In this document: positions 32,481-41,634 of the stretch, in pieces | How positions within the stretch are numbered: the first letter of the stretch is position 1 | Layout: each line of letters begins with the position of its first letter | Assembly (NCBI RefSeq): GCF_900110345.1 | Contig: NZ_FODJ01000002.1 | Location: 124,001 to 188,000, forward strand | Direction of reading: 5' to 3' | Origin: Amphibacillus marinus | GTDB taxonomy: Bacteria > Bacillota > Bacilli > Bacillales > Amphibacillaceae | Length of the DNA stretch: 64,000 nucleotides | Program-made: the position numbers and the translations under genes | The notes under the pieces: model-generated | Told to the model about the DNA's origin: nothing | The model's input: only the letters and a program-made list of their open reading frames with translations | Database searches by the model: none

Positions 32481-33368
32481 ATGATGGTGGAAAAGGTAGT
32501 TGAGCTCAGCGGTGTACAGAAGAGCTTTGGTAAAGTCCGTGCATTAAAGGATGTTAGCTTCACAGTTAATGCAGGTGAGGTCGTTGGGTTTATCGGTCCT
32601 AATGGTGCAGGTAAATCAACCACTATTCGCACATTATTAGGCATTATTAAACGGGATAGTGGCAATGCAACAATCTTTAATATGGACGTATGGAAGCAAA
32701 GTCTAGACATCCATAAGCGTATTTCCTACGTACCAGGCGATGTATCGCTATGGGGAAACCTAACCGGTGGTGAAATTATTGATTTGTTTATTAAGTTACA
32801 TGGGAACGGGAACAAAGCAAAACGTGATAACTTAATTAAACGTTTTGAACTTGATCCAAGGAAAAAAGCAAAAAGCTATTCAAAAGGGAACCGGCAAAAA
32901 GTTGGTTTAATTGCTGCTCTTTCCGTTGAATCTGACTTATACATTTTTGATGAACCCACCTCTGGTCTTGATCCATTAATGGAAGCTGTTTTTCAAGAAG
33001 AAGTGGCAAGAATTAAACAAGCTGGTAAAGCAATTTTACTCTCCTCCCATATTTTAAGTGAAGTAGAGCGTTTGGCAGATAAAGTGGTCATTATTCGTAA
33101 CGGGGAGATTGTTGAAATCGGTACACTTGATGCATTACGCCATTTAACAAGAACGACTATTACCATTGAAACAGAAGGAGATGTTGCTGTAATGGCCGAT
33201 TTAGATGGTGTTCATGATTTTAACCAAACGGATCATCACGCAATATTCTCAGTTGATAACGCATTTATCAACAGCATTTTATTGGTTGCAACAAAGCTAG
33301 GCGTTAGAAGGTTTGAAGCTGTCCCACCGACACTTGAAGATTTATTTATGCGTCATTATGAAGGGTAG
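32481..33368 (+). CDS. ABC transporter ATPase of a drug-type exporter
   Basis: 295 residues: Walker A GFIGPNGAGKSTT, signature YSKGNRQKVG, Walker B DLYIFDEPTSGLD and switch His in LLSSHILSEVE. The SKGN form of the signature is typical for ATPases that pair with ~530-aa permeases annotated as polyketide exporters. Two ATGs in tandem (32481, 32484) follow AAAGGGGTGG. It is divergent from the tetR-type gene. Confidence 0.92.
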   Translation: MMVEKVVELSGVQKSFGKVRALKDVSFTVNAGEVVGFIGPNGAGKSTTIRTLLGIIKRDSGNATIFNMDVWKQSLDIHKRISYVPGDVSLWGNLTGGEIIDLFIKLHGNGNKAKRDNLIKRFELDPRKKAKSYSKGNRQKVGLIAALSVESDLYIFDEPTSGLDPLMEAVFQEEVARIKQAGKAILLSSHILSEVERLADKVVIIRNGEIVEIGTLDALRHLTRTTITIETEGDVAVMADLDGVHDFNQTDHHAIFSVDNAFINSILLVATKLGVRRFEAVPPTLEDLFMRHYEG

Positions 33369-33389
33369 CGTTTAAGACAGGAGGAGAAA

Positions 33390-35006
33390 TTGATGAAGGA
33401 GAAATTTGCACGCTGGGATATTCTTTTTTTTCAATACTTAAAGCGAGATTGGAAAAAAATTCTTATTTGGATTTTAAGTCTTGGTTTATTTTCATCGGGA
33501 TTCGTACCATTTTTTAATGAAATGAGCGAGGGTGAGGGATTAATCGCTATGTATGAAACGTTGCAAAATCCTGCAATGATTTACATGATTGGTCCCACCT
33601 CGATTAATTCGGCCGGAGACTACACGTTAGGAGCTATGTATGCACATGAAATGTTACTCTTTTCTAGCTTGTTTGCTATGATTATCTCAGCATTACACGT
33701 TGTTGGGCACACGCGCAAAGAAGAAGACCTTGGGCTTACGGAGCTCGTTCGTTCCTTTCAGATAGGTCGACAAGCAAACTCACTTGCTACCATAGTAGAG
33801 ACGATACTTATTAACGGCCTACTCGCACTATTAATTGGTAGCGTAATGATAAGTTTTGATGCTTACACCATTACAATTGAGGGGTCGTTTCTATTTGGGG
33901 CATCAATCGGTATGGCAGGAATACTCGGTGCGACAATTGCACTTATTATGGCGCAAATTATGTCAAGTTCGTCTGGAGCAACAGGTTCTACTCTCGGTAT
34001 AATTGGCCTACTCTATATTATTCGTGCCGGTACAGATGTAACGAATATCGAATTTTCAAAAGCAAACCCACTTAGTTGGACTTACTTAACCTTTCCTTTT
34101 ACTGAAAATGACGGGAGTTTCCTTATTTATGCGGCCGTTTTTTGTCTAGTGATGGTCATCATTGCATTTACGCTTGAGGGTGCTCGTGATATGGGGTCAG
34201 GGTATCTACCAGAGCGAGCAGGGCGAGACCATGCTAATCAATCATTGCTTTCTATCTCTGGCTTGTTCATACGTCTTAATAAAAACGTCATGATTAGTTG
34301 GCTCGTTGCTTTCGCCATAATGGGCGCTGCTTACGGCTCCATCTATGGTGACATGCAAGGATTTCTTGAGTCAAATGAACTCATTAGGCAAATGTTCGTC
34401 TCTACCGGAATTTCAGTCGAAGTATCTTTTACCAGCACAATTATGATGATCATGATCATACTCGTGTCAATTTTACCAATTGCGGTCGTCAATAAGCTTT
34501 TTAATGAAGAAGTCCAATTACACTTAAGTCAGATCTTTGCTACAAAGGTGACACGTAGCCACTTATTTTGGACTAGTATCGGCTTAAGCACTTTAGCTGG
34601 AGTAATTGGTATCTTATTAGCTTCCTTAAGCTTAGCATGGACAGCTCTGTCAACGATGACACAGCAGTCACCTCTCAATTTAACTAGCTTTATTGGAGCG
34701 GGATTAAACGCTTTTCCATCGGTCTTGTTTTTCATTGGACTTGCTGCTTTAACATTAGGCTGGGCACCTAGATGGGGCAAGGCAATTTATGTTTATTTAG
34801 GCTACTCTTTTCTATTAAATTATTTTGGTAGTATTTTAGATTTACCCAAATGGGTAAGCCGTAGCGCCCTGCATAGCTGGGTTGCTCATATGCCACTTGA
34901 TAGCTTTGAAATAGGAAGCTTTACTGTGATCCTCATGATCAGCTTGTGCCTTATCCTGATCGGCTATAGCGGTTATATCCGCCGCGACCTGCTCGAGGGT
35001 GCTTAA
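33390..35006 (+). CDS. ABC exporter permease (polyketide-exporter type, COG3559-like)
   Basis: 538 residues with about twelve membrane helices in two similar halves (helix blocks about 25-270 and 300-530), which is the fused layout of TnrB3-like permeases. It lies 21 bp after the ATPase gene with GGAGGAG before the ATG. Together with the ATPase it should expel a hydrophobic toxin or antibiotic; substrate unknown. Confidence 0.85.
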   Translation: MMKEKFARWDILFFQYLKRDWKKILIWILSLGLFSSGFVPFFNEMSEGEGLIAMYETLQNPAMIYMIGPTSINSAGDYTLGAMYAHEMLLFSSLFAMIISALHVVGHTRKEEDLGLTELVRSFQIGRQANSLATIVETILINGLLALLIGSVMISFDAYTITIEGSFLFGASIGMAGILGATIALIMAQIMSSSSGATGSTLGIIGLLYIIRAGTDVTNIEFSKANPLSWTYLTFPFTENDGSFLIYAAVFCLVMVIIAFTLEGARDMGSGYLPERAGRDHANQSLLSISGLFIRLNKNVMISWLVAFAIMGAAYGSIYGDMQGFLESNELIRQMFVSTGISVEVSFTSTIMMIMIILVSILPIAVVNKLFNEEVQLHLSQIFATKVTRSHLFWTSIGLSTLAGVIGILLASLSLAWTALSTMTQQSPLNLTSFIGAGLNAFPSVLFFIGLAALTLGWAPRWGKAIYVYLGYSFLLNYFGSILDLPKWVSRSALHSWVAHMPLDSFEIGSFTVILMISLCLILIGYSGYIRRDLLEGA

Positions 35007-35109
35007 AGCACAGGATAAAGTAGGGATTGTCTTTACCCCTCTACCAATTCGCAGCACCATAGGCATGATTAAAGAACGATCCTGAACCAATTTATTGTTA
35101 ACTTGCAAT

Positions 35110-35160
35110 AAAGCTGAAAAGTCACCGCTATTATTCTACACGCGGTAACTTTTCAGCTTT
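35110..35160. terminator. bidirectional terminator between convergent ABC operons
   Basis: 19-nt arms (35110-35128 and 35142-35160) with one mismatch, bounded by AA and TTTTG. It serves the rightward exporter operon and the leftward ytr-like operon. Confidence 0.88.
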
Positions 35161-35173
35161 TGTTTGCTTTATG

Positions 35174-36121
35174 CTAGGCAGCAACATCACGCTTATTAAA
35201 GAAAAAGAAAGCAAGTAGGTGGAACAGAACGAAGTAAAGCAATAACATAACAATAGAGAAAGTTAATGTCATTCCTTCAATGTTAGGCATACCATCAAAA
35301 TAGACAGTCAAATCTGTGTTCAAGAATAAAATATACTTTGCCCAATCAAAATAAAATGACAAGATATTTGCAGCAGTCCCACCGATCGTTAACAGGAATA
35401 TTGAAATCCCCACTGCCAATGAGCTATTTCGAAAGACACTTGAAATCATAAAGGCCATTGTCGTTAGCATTAGAATATCAATAGAATAGAGTAGATAACT
35501 ACCCATTAAATGCAGACCCAGTGCTCGTTCTACTACCTGTCCATTTTGATAAGCTAAGTGGACAGCTTCTTCAGGTGCAGTTCCAAATAAAATAAGTCCT
35601 GCAATAGCTGCTAAGCCAAAAGTGATTGATAGCAAAAACAAACTAAATAAAATCACTGTTAGATATTTCGACAACAGTATCTTTACCCGACTAATCGGAC
35701 GAATGAGCAGGAGTTTAATTGTGCCCGTTGAGAACTCACTTGCTACAATCCCAGAAGCCACAACAATGGTAAATAAACCAACTAGACTAATAATTGCACG
35801 GCTTTCTTCTACAACTGTCCAGATATTATCTTCACTGTCTGGTGGAATATTATTTTCTAGCCGATACGTATTAATTGCAATGTTTCGCTCATAGTATGTT
35901 TGCATTTGATTATTTTCTAACGTTGACAAGGATTCTTGATAATAGGTATTTTCTTCTTCAAGCACTGCTTGCCAATTATCATCTTGGGTATCATATTGCC
36001 CTGCAATGTATTTTAGTCCACCACTTAAAATAATGACGGCTAGAATGGTCATGCCGATCATCACGTACGTGGCTTTCTTTCGCATTATTTTTTCCCATTC
36101 GTTAAAAATTAATTTTAGCAT
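35174..36121 (-). CDS. ABC-2 permease of the ytr-like operon
   Basis: 315 residues: one N-terminal helix (about 19-37), an extracellular loop and five further helices from about residue 110. FSTGTIKLLLIRPISR between helices is the segment typical of BcrB/YxlG-type ABC-2 permeases. It is 11 bp after its ATPase gene and ends the operon. Confidence 0.88.
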   Translation of the reverse strand: MLKLIFNEWEKIMRKKATYVMIGMTILAVIILSGGLKYIAGQYDTQDDNWQAVLEEENTYYQESLSTLENNQMQTYYERNIAINTYRLENNIPPDSEDNIWTVVEESRAIISLVGLFTIVVASGIVASEFSTGTIKLLLIRPISRVKILLSKYLTVILFSLFLLSITFGLAAIAGLILFGTAPEEAVHLAYQNGQVVERALGLHLMGSYLLYSIDILMLTTMAFMISSVFRNSSLAVGISIFLLTIGGTAANILSFYFDWAKYILFLNTDLTVYFDGMPNIEGMTLTFSIVMLLLYFVLFHLLAFFFFNKRDVAA

Positions 36122-36132
36122 ACTAACCCTCC

Positions 36133-37029
36133 TTATGATCCAGTAATTTCAAGGAATCGATCCTCTAATGTTTTAGATATTTTATTAACCAGGTAAACAT
36201 CAATACTTGCTTCAATTAATTGTTTAAGCAACTTAGCAATGTCTTCTTTAGTCGCTTCAATGGTAAATCCTTCTGCTTTTCTATCAATCTTCCACTCTTT
36301 AGTCAAGATCTCATACACTGCACCCAAGTCACTCGTTTCAATATAATAATTATTTGTTTGTTCTTCCTGCTCACCTTTTACTGATTGGATGTCAATCAGT
36401 TTACCTTGTTGAATGATGGCAATGCGATCACACATCATTTCCATTTCAGATAGGAGATGGCTAGAAACGATCACACTCATTTGCCTTTCCTTTGTTAAAT
36501 AACGGAGATGCTCCCGAATTTCTCTGATTCCAGCCGGGTCTAACCCATTGGTTGGCTCATCTAAAATAAGTAGCTTTGGATCATGAAGCAAGCATTGCGC
36601 TAACCCTAGCCGTTGGCGCATCCCTAATGAATAGGTTTTGACTTTCCTATGGATATTATCAGTTAGCTTAACAAGATCAACCACTTCATTAATTTTATCC
36701 CGGTCTATTCCCTTATGCATCCGACTGTATTGAATTAAATTCTGATAACCGGTTAAATGCTTATACATCTCAGGGTTCTCAACAATAGCACCAACCTGTT
36801 TAATGGCTTGCTCAAAATTACTTTTAATACTTGTGCCACCGATGAAAATATCACCTTCACTTAACCGCATTAAACCAACGATCATTCGAATTGTGGTCGT
36901 CTTTCCGGCCCCATTTGGGCCTAGTAACCCAAACACTTCCCCAGGCTGGACAGACAAGCTTAATTGATCAATAATCTTCTTCTTCCCAATCATTTTACTG
37001 ACATTATTTAATGAAAGAATCGGTTCCAT
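36133..37029 (-). CDS. ABC transporter ATPase (BcrA type)
   Basis: 298 residues: Walker A GLLGPNGAGKTTT, signature YSLGMRQRLGLAQ, Walker B LLILDEPTNGLDP and VSSHLLSEME. This type pairs with BcrB-like permeases for lantibiotic or bacitracin defence. It directly abuts the upstream ATPase gene, with no gap, and is the second of two ATPases in the operon. Confidence 0.93.
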   Translation of the reverse strand: MEPILSLNNVSKMIGKKKIIDQLSLSVQPGEVFGLLGPNGAGKTTTIRMIVGLMRLSEGDIFIGGTSIKSNFEQAIKQVGAIVENPEMYKHLTGYQNLIQYSRMHKGIDRDKINEVVDLVKLTDNIHRKVKTYSLGMRQRLGLAQCLLHDPKLLILDEPTNGLDPAGIREIREHLRYLTKERQMSVIVSSHLLSEMEMMCDRIAIIQQGKLIDIQSVKGEQEEQTNNYYIETSDLGAVYEILTKEWKIDRKAEGFTIEATKEDIAKLLKQLIEASIDVYLVNKISKTLEDRFLEITGS

Positions 37030-37743
37030 TTAAACATCCTCCCTTGCTCTAATTGTAGTTTTAAACCAATCTAACACAGATTGGCCGTGTTCTTCTCTAA
37101 GGATTTCAACATTTTCCTGACCTAGTACTTCGCCGTAGTATAAAACTATTATTTCATCAAGTAGTGGTTCAATTTCAGCTATTTCATGAGTAGCGATAAT
37201 AATGACTTGGTTTTCAAGATCCACATACTGCAATAGGCTTTTAACCGTTTCTTCTCTAACCATTGGGTCTAATCCGGAGAAGGGCTCATCCAACAAAATA
37301 ACATCAGTGTCTCTAGCTAGTGCTGTTACTAGCTTTAGTCGACCTCGGTTTCCTTTAGACAGCTTTTTTATTTTTTTTGTTGGGTCAAGCTTTAATGTCT
37401 TTAATAGCTGTTCTGCCTTCTTCTTATTAAAACTCTTAAATTGACTAGCCACATAATTAATGGTCTCTGTGACAGTAAAGCCTTCATAATGCATATCTAA
37501 TTCGGTTAGATAGGATACCTGTTCGGCACTCTGCCGTGTCACTACCTGACCATTGAGAATTACCTCACCCTTAGAAGGAAACACCAGCCCTGTCATCAGC
37601 TTTAGAATAGTTGACTTTCCACTACCATTGGGACCAACAAGCCCATAAATCTTACCCTTCCCAAAGGTAAGATTTACATTTTGTAAAGCGACTTCTCGAA
37701 CAAAGCCTTTATTAACATTCCTAAGCTTAATGGTCATACGCAT
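37030..37743 (-). CDS. ABC transporter ATPase (YtrB-like)
   Basis: 237 residues: Walker A GLVGPNGSGKSTI, signature LSKGNRGRL, Walker B VILLDEPFSGLDP and ATHEIAEIE. Its start overlaps the GntR gene by 17 bp. It probably pairs with the 258-aa permease at the head of the operon. Location behind a YtrA-type regulator suggests the cell-envelope-antibiotic responsive ytr system. Confidence 0.92.
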   Translation of the reverse strand: MRMTIKLRNVNKGFVREVALQNVNLTFGKGKIYGLVGPNGSGKSTILKLMTGLVFPSKGEVILNGQVVTRQSAEQVSYLTELDMHYEGFTVTETINYVASQFKSFNKKKAEQLLKTLKLDPTKKIKKLSKGNRGRLKLVTALARDTDVILLDEPFSGLDPMVREETVKSLLQYVDLENQVIIIATHEIAEIEPLLDEIIVLYYGEVLGQENVEILREEHGQSVLDWFKTTIRAREDV

Positions 37744-38104
37744 CCCCCTCTAAAAAGCTTTTTACCAGATTAATCATTTCCGAGTTGCTTACTCCAAGTT
37801 TTTTCATCTCTTCAACGTATTGACCAACAATTTCTGCTTGCATATTGCATCGTAATTGTTCAAATAAGTTAGGATTATCGACCACAAAGGTTCCTTGACC
37901 TCTTTTTGTCTCCACGACACCCATCCTTTCCAACTCCCCATATGCCCGTTGGAGCGTATTTGGATTAACGCCCATTTCAATTGCCATCTCACGCACTGAA
38001 AGTAGCTTTGCATTCCTTCTTTGCTTACCTTGAAGGATATTAATGATAATTTGATCAACAATTTGCATATAGATCGGTCGTGATGATTGAAATTCCTTAG
38101 GCAT
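37727..38104 (-). CDS. GntR-family regulator, YtrA subfamily
   Basis: 125 residues: a winged helix-turn-helix (about 10-75; REMAIEMGVNPNTLQRAYGELERMG) and a short C-terminal helical tail, the defining size of the YtrA subfamily, which has no large effector domain. It is the second gene of the operon and most likely represses it by binding the 42-bp palindrome at its promoter. Confidence 0.9.
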   Translation of the reverse strand: MPKEFQSSRPIYMQIVDQIIINILQGKQRRNAKLLSVREMAIEMGVNPNTLQRAYGELERMGVVETKRGQGTFVVDNPNLFEQLRCNMQAEIVGQYVEEMKKLGVSNSEMINLVKSFLEGDAYDH

Positions 38105-38107
38105 TAC

Positions 38108-38884
38108 TTACACCTCAACCTTCCTAGTAAGTAGCATACAGGAGATGTAAAGCAGCAAAAGGACAACCAACAGATAGTACCCAACATAGAAAAGGGGCAC
38201 TTGAGCAACCTGGAACTGTAGGATCCAATCGCCTTGATTTGTAAGAGCTTGATCCCCAATTATAGAGATTCGCGAGTTAGCAATTAATGATTGCGTCACA
38301 CTTAAATTCAGCAGTCTGCTCTCTAAAAAAATATAGCCGCAAAAAATTGAAAACAACACAAGCAAGCGCAAACTTTTCTGTGCTATGTACCGATAGAGCG
38401 TGTGATAAACACTCCAATAGAAGAAAACAATGATTGAATGAGCTGCCCCAGAAAATAAGAAAAGGAAATAAACAAATATTACGATGCGCACAGCCGTCTC
38501 GGTATGAAGATCGCTTAATATATACGGGTCAAATAATTGAATCGTTAATAACCCATACCCAAAAACGATTAGTTGAAAAATAGCTTGATAGCTCAACATA
38601 ACAATTAGTTTCGAAGCAAACAAGCTGAAACTTGATCTTGGGCTATATAGCCATAGCTGTGTCCTAGCCTCCTTACGTAACAGAATTAACATCATCGCAG
38701 GCATAAAAAACACAAGAAAAAAAGTCGAAGAAAACAAAGTAAGCATCATAAATGTATGGTGACCACTTCGATTCGAGCTGATGAAGCCAAGTAGAAAACC
38801 TAAAAGGAGTAGTGCTCCTGCTAACCAAATCGTTAAGCTAGCTATTCGATAGTCCTTTTTTAATAAGCCAACAAATGGCGACAT
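38108..38884 (-). CDS. ABC-type membrane protein heading the ytr-like operon
   Basis: 258 residues with six hydrophobic helices (about 20-38, 50-72, 98-118, 130-160, 180-200, 228-252). A GTG at 38893 is in frame, but GGGGTG sits 6 nt before the ATG at 38884 (MSPFVGLLKKDYRIA), which is preferred. A permease paired with the 237-aa ATPase is the likely role; no named family recognised beyond that. Confidence 0.8.
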   Translation of the reverse strand: MSPFVGLLKKDYRIASLTIWLAGALLLLGFLLGFISSNRSGHHTFMMLTLFSSTFFLVFFMPAMMLILLRKEARTQLWLYSPRSSFSLFASKLIVMLSYQAIFQLIVFGYGLLTIQLFDPYILSDLHTETAVRIVIFVYFLFLFSGAAHSIIVFFYWSVYHTLYRYIAQKSLRLLVLFSIFCGYIFLESRLLNLSVTQSLIANSRISIIGDQALTNQGDWILQFQVAQVPLFYVGYYLLVVLLLLYISCMLLTRKVEV

Positions 38885-38898
38885 AGTATTCACCCCAA

Positions 38899-38940
38899 AA
38901 AAGTATTAGTGTACTATTTAAATAGTACACTAATACTTTT
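38899..38940. promoter_or_regulatory. perfect 42-bp palindromic operator
   Basis: The 20 bases at 38899-38918 and the 20 at 38921-38940 are exact reverse complements, and the central TA is itself self-complementary, so all 42 bases are symmetric. The core is AGTGTACTATTTAAATAGTA. YtrA-type regulators bind symmetric sites of the TGTACT...AGTACA kind, and such a gene lies in this operon. It overlaps the -10 box. Confidence 0.8.
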
Positions 38941-38950
38941 AGTTTAGCAA
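38922..38950 (-). promoter_or_regulatory. promoter of the ytr-like operon
   Basis: Minus strand TTGCTA (38945-38950), 17 bp, TACTAT (38922-38927), the -10 box lying inside the palindrome. Confidence 0.6.
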
Positions 38951-38970
38951 GAATTTTTTGTTAAGATAAA

Positions 38971-39008
38971 AGGCATGAGCACGATATCACAGTACCGCAC
39001 TCATGCCT
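38971..39008 (-). terminator. terminator of the xylA-xylB-xynA operon
   Basis: AGGCATGAG (38971-38979) pairs with CTCATGCCT (39000-39008), followed by TTTTATC on the minus strand. Confidence 0.75.
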
Positions 39009-39050
39009 AACTAACTTCCCTTAAATTCGGTAATGCTTGTTAAAATTTAC

Positions 39051-40046
39051 TTACACACTTTCCTTCTTCGTAATTATATGGTCATATGCTGGTTTAGGCT
39101 GACCATTTGCATCAAGTAAAAATGGCCAGTTTTTTCTCCCTCTAACCGGAAAGTCGTTTAGCCAAGTATAGCTGTCTCTGACGCCCCAGAAAGTAACGGA
39201 CGAAATATGCTCGGCATATCGATTAAATAGTTCAAAAAAGCGATCATAGCGCTCTGCTTGTAGGAAAAGCATCTCTTTACTTGGCTCAGTTAAGTCTGTG
39301 CGCTTATCATCAAATGCATAGACTGATACATCCATTTCAGTAATATGGAGTGTTAACCCTAGTTCAGCATAACGTTTGAGTGCAGCTTCAATTTCACCAT
39401 AGGTCGGATGGTACAAGCTCCAGTGCGCTTGGAGACCCACACCGTGAATCGGCACACCACGATCTAGCATCCCTTTCACAAGCTGATAAATCTTCTCTCG
39501 CTTAACCGGATTTGATTCATTATAATCATTATAAAAGAGCAGAGCATCAGGATCAGCCTCATGCGCATAGCGAAAGGCATAATCAATAAAATCCTCACCA
39601 ATAATAGTAAGCCATTTCGATTGACGATAAATTTGCTCACCATGATCCTCAACCGCTTCATTAACAACATCCCAAGCATAGATACGTCCTTTATAGCGTT
39701 TTACTACAGTGTCAATGTGTTCCTTCATTCGTCTCAATAACTCAGTTCGCCCGACATCATTACCTTTATTATCAACAAAAAACCAATCCGGTGTTTGATT
39801 GTGCCATACTAAGGTGTGACCACGTAAACCAATCCCATTGTCCTCTGCAAATTGCATGAACTTATCAGCAATTTCAAAATTGTATTGGTTTGGTTCGGGA
39901 TGAATTTCCTCAAACTTCATTTCGTTTTCAGCAGTTATTGAATTAAAATGCTTGTTTAGCAGCTCCTGATCGGTATCAATCGTAGATTGATTAACGGCTG
40001 CTCCAATGAGGAACTGATTGCGAAAATAATCCTTTAAAGCTTTCAT
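39051..40046 (-). CDS. xynA: intracellular GH10 endo-beta-1,4-xylanase
   Basis: 331 residues, a bare GH10 catalytic domain. The acid/base Glu130 is in WDVVNEAVED and the nucleophile Glu237 in LHITEMDVSVY; the substrate-site motif LRGHTLVWHNQTP is present. There is no signal peptide or carbohydrate-binding module, so it is a cytoplasmic enzyme that cuts imported xylo-oligosaccharides, as in Geobacillus stearothermophilus XynA2-type enzymes. It follows xylB by 27 bp and closes the operon. Confidence 0.93.
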   Translation of the reverse strand: MKALKDYFRNQFLIGAAVNQSTIDTDQELLNKHFNSITAENEMKFEEIHPEPNQYNFEIADKFMQFAEDNGIGLRGHTLVWHNQTPDWFFVDNKGNDVGRTELLRRMKEHIDTVVKRYKGRIYAWDVVNEAVEDHGEQIYRQSKWLTIIGEDFIDYAFRYAHEADPDALLFYNDYNESNPVKREKIYQLVKGMLDRGVPIHGVGLQAHWSLYHPTYGEIEAALKRYAELGLTLHITEMDVSVYAFDDKRTDLTEPSKEMLFLQAERYDRFFELFNRYAEHISSVTFWGVRDSYTWLNDFPVRGRKNWPFLLDANGQPKPAYDHIITKKESV

Positions 40047-40073
40047 TTCAACAAGCGCACCTTCCTATCATCA

Positions 40074-41567
40074 CTATCTAAATTCAGCTAGATCGTGATT
40101 AATTTTTTTGGTTGCATGATAAACTTGCTGATACAACTTAAATAATGCTTGATACCGTGACACGTTCTCTGAAATTGGTTGATAGGTTTTCTGATAGTGA
40201 ACAAAGTCTTGGGCGCAATCTTTTAAAGTTGGATACCAGCCGCTTCCAACCGCTGCTAAAATAGCCGCCCCCATCCCTGGCCCTTGTTCATTAGCTAACG
40301 TGACGACTTCTGCATTAAATACATCAGCCTGAATTTGGAGCCATAGATCGCTTTTTGCACCACCACCACTAGCAACAACCTTAGCTATGGTCTTACCTTT
40401 ATTTCTAAAAATCTCAACGGATTCATTTAGACTAAAGGTAATTCCCTCAATGACAGCACGAGCAAAATCACCGCGGTCATGACTAGCATGTGCACCTACA
40501 AAGCTAGCACGAATGGCACTATCAGGATGTGGCGTACGCTCTCCGACAATATACGGTGTAAACAGCATGCCCTTTGCCCCAACCTTAGACTCCCCTGCTT
40601 CACGCACAAGTTCATCAAATGAGATATCTTTGGCAAACACATCTTTAAACCAACTTAAACTATAGCCTGCCGATAAGGTGACACCCATTGTGTAATAAGC
40701 GTTTGGATCACCATGATTAAAGTAATGGACTTGACCTTGAAAATCCTTGTCGCCTGTTTCTTCATAAGAAAGGACTACCCCAGATGTTCCGGTACTACTT
40801 AACGTAAGACCATCTTCAAGGATACCAGCCCCAATTGCGCCACAAGCATTATCAGCACCACCAGCAAACACTTTGCATGTCGTCGATAAACCAGTCTCTT
40901 CGGCTACCTCTAGCTGAATTGTCCCTGTTTGTTGGTATGATCCGACAAGGGTCGGGCAGAGTGACAGTGGAATATTATTTTTCTCACACAATTCCTTACT
41001 CCATGCTTTTCCGGCAACATCCAAAAGTAATGTCCCTGCCGCATCTGAATAGTCCATACTAAGATCGCCAGCAAGACGGTAACGAACGTAGTCCTTCGGT
41101 AATAAAAACAGTTCAGCCTTAGCAAAAATTTCTGGTTCATTTTTCTTTACCCATAAGAGCTTTGGTAAAGTAAAACCTTCTAATGCTGGGTTCTTTGCTA
41201 AAGCATGGAGCTGCTCTAAACCAACATTTCGCTCAATTTCCCGGCACTCTGCTGTTGTTCGTGTATCATTCCATAGGATAGCACGCCTTAACGGCTGATT
41301 GTCCTTATCAAGTAAAACTAATCCATGCATTTGACCTGAAAAGCTTAGACCTTCTATTTGCTCTGGATCAGCAAGATGATCAGTCAGATCTTTCAGAGCC
41401 TCTTTGGTCGCTATTACCCAATCCTCAGGGTCCTGCTCACTGTGTCCTGGTTGATCATGATACAAAGGATATGATTTCGAGATAGAATCAACCACCTCTC
41501 CCTGCTTCGATACAAGTAAGACTTTAACCGCACTCGTGCCCAAGTCAACACCAATTACATAGCCCAT
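40074..41567 (-). CDS. xylB: xylulokinase
   Basis: 497 residues of the FGGY kinase family: YVIGVDLGTSAVKVLLV (phosphate loop), FSGQMHGLVLLD (substrate segment typical of xylulokinases), GGADNACGAIGAG and VVASGGGAKSDLWLQIQADVF. It makes xylulose 5-phosphate for the pentose phosphate or phosphoketolase route. The start follows AGGGAGGTTTT. A 12-bp hairpin lies between it and xylA. Confidence 0.95.
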   Translation of the reverse strand: MGYVIGVDLGTSAVKVLLVSKQGEVVDSISKSYPLYHDQPGHSEQDPEDWVIATKEALKDLTDHLADPEQIEGLSFSGQMHGLVLLDKDNQPLRRAILWNDTRTTAECREIERNVGLEQLHALAKNPALEGFTLPKLLWVKKNEPEIFAKAELFLLPKDYVRYRLAGDLSMDYSDAAGTLLLDVAGKAWSKELCEKNNIPLSLCPTLVGSYQQTGTIQLEVAEETGLSTTCKVFAGGADNACGAIGAGILEDGLTLSSTGTSGVVLSYEETGDKDFQGQVHYFNHGDPNAYYTMGVTLSAGYSLSWFKDVFAKDISFDELVREAGESKVGAKGMLFTPYIVGERTPHPDSAIRASFVGAHASHDRGDFARAVIEGITFSLNESVEIFRNKGKTIAKVVASGGGAKSDLWLQIQADVFNAEVVTLANEQGPGMGAAILAAVGSGWYPTLKDCAQDFVHYQKTYQPISENVSRYQALFKLYQQVYHATKKINHDLAEFR

Positions 41568-41589
41568 TAATAAAACCTCCCTTATTACA

Positions 41590-41626
41590 AATCATGCGAA
41601 TGGCGCTAAGCACTATTCGCATGATT
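41590..41626 (-). other. hairpin between xylA and xylB
   Basis: A perfect 12-bp stem (AATCATGCGAAT at 41590-41601, complement at 41615-41626) without a U-tract. It is therefore more likely an RNA-stabilising or processing structure at the xylA 3' end than a terminator. Confidence 0.6.
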
Positions 41627-41634
41627 TTGTCCTA

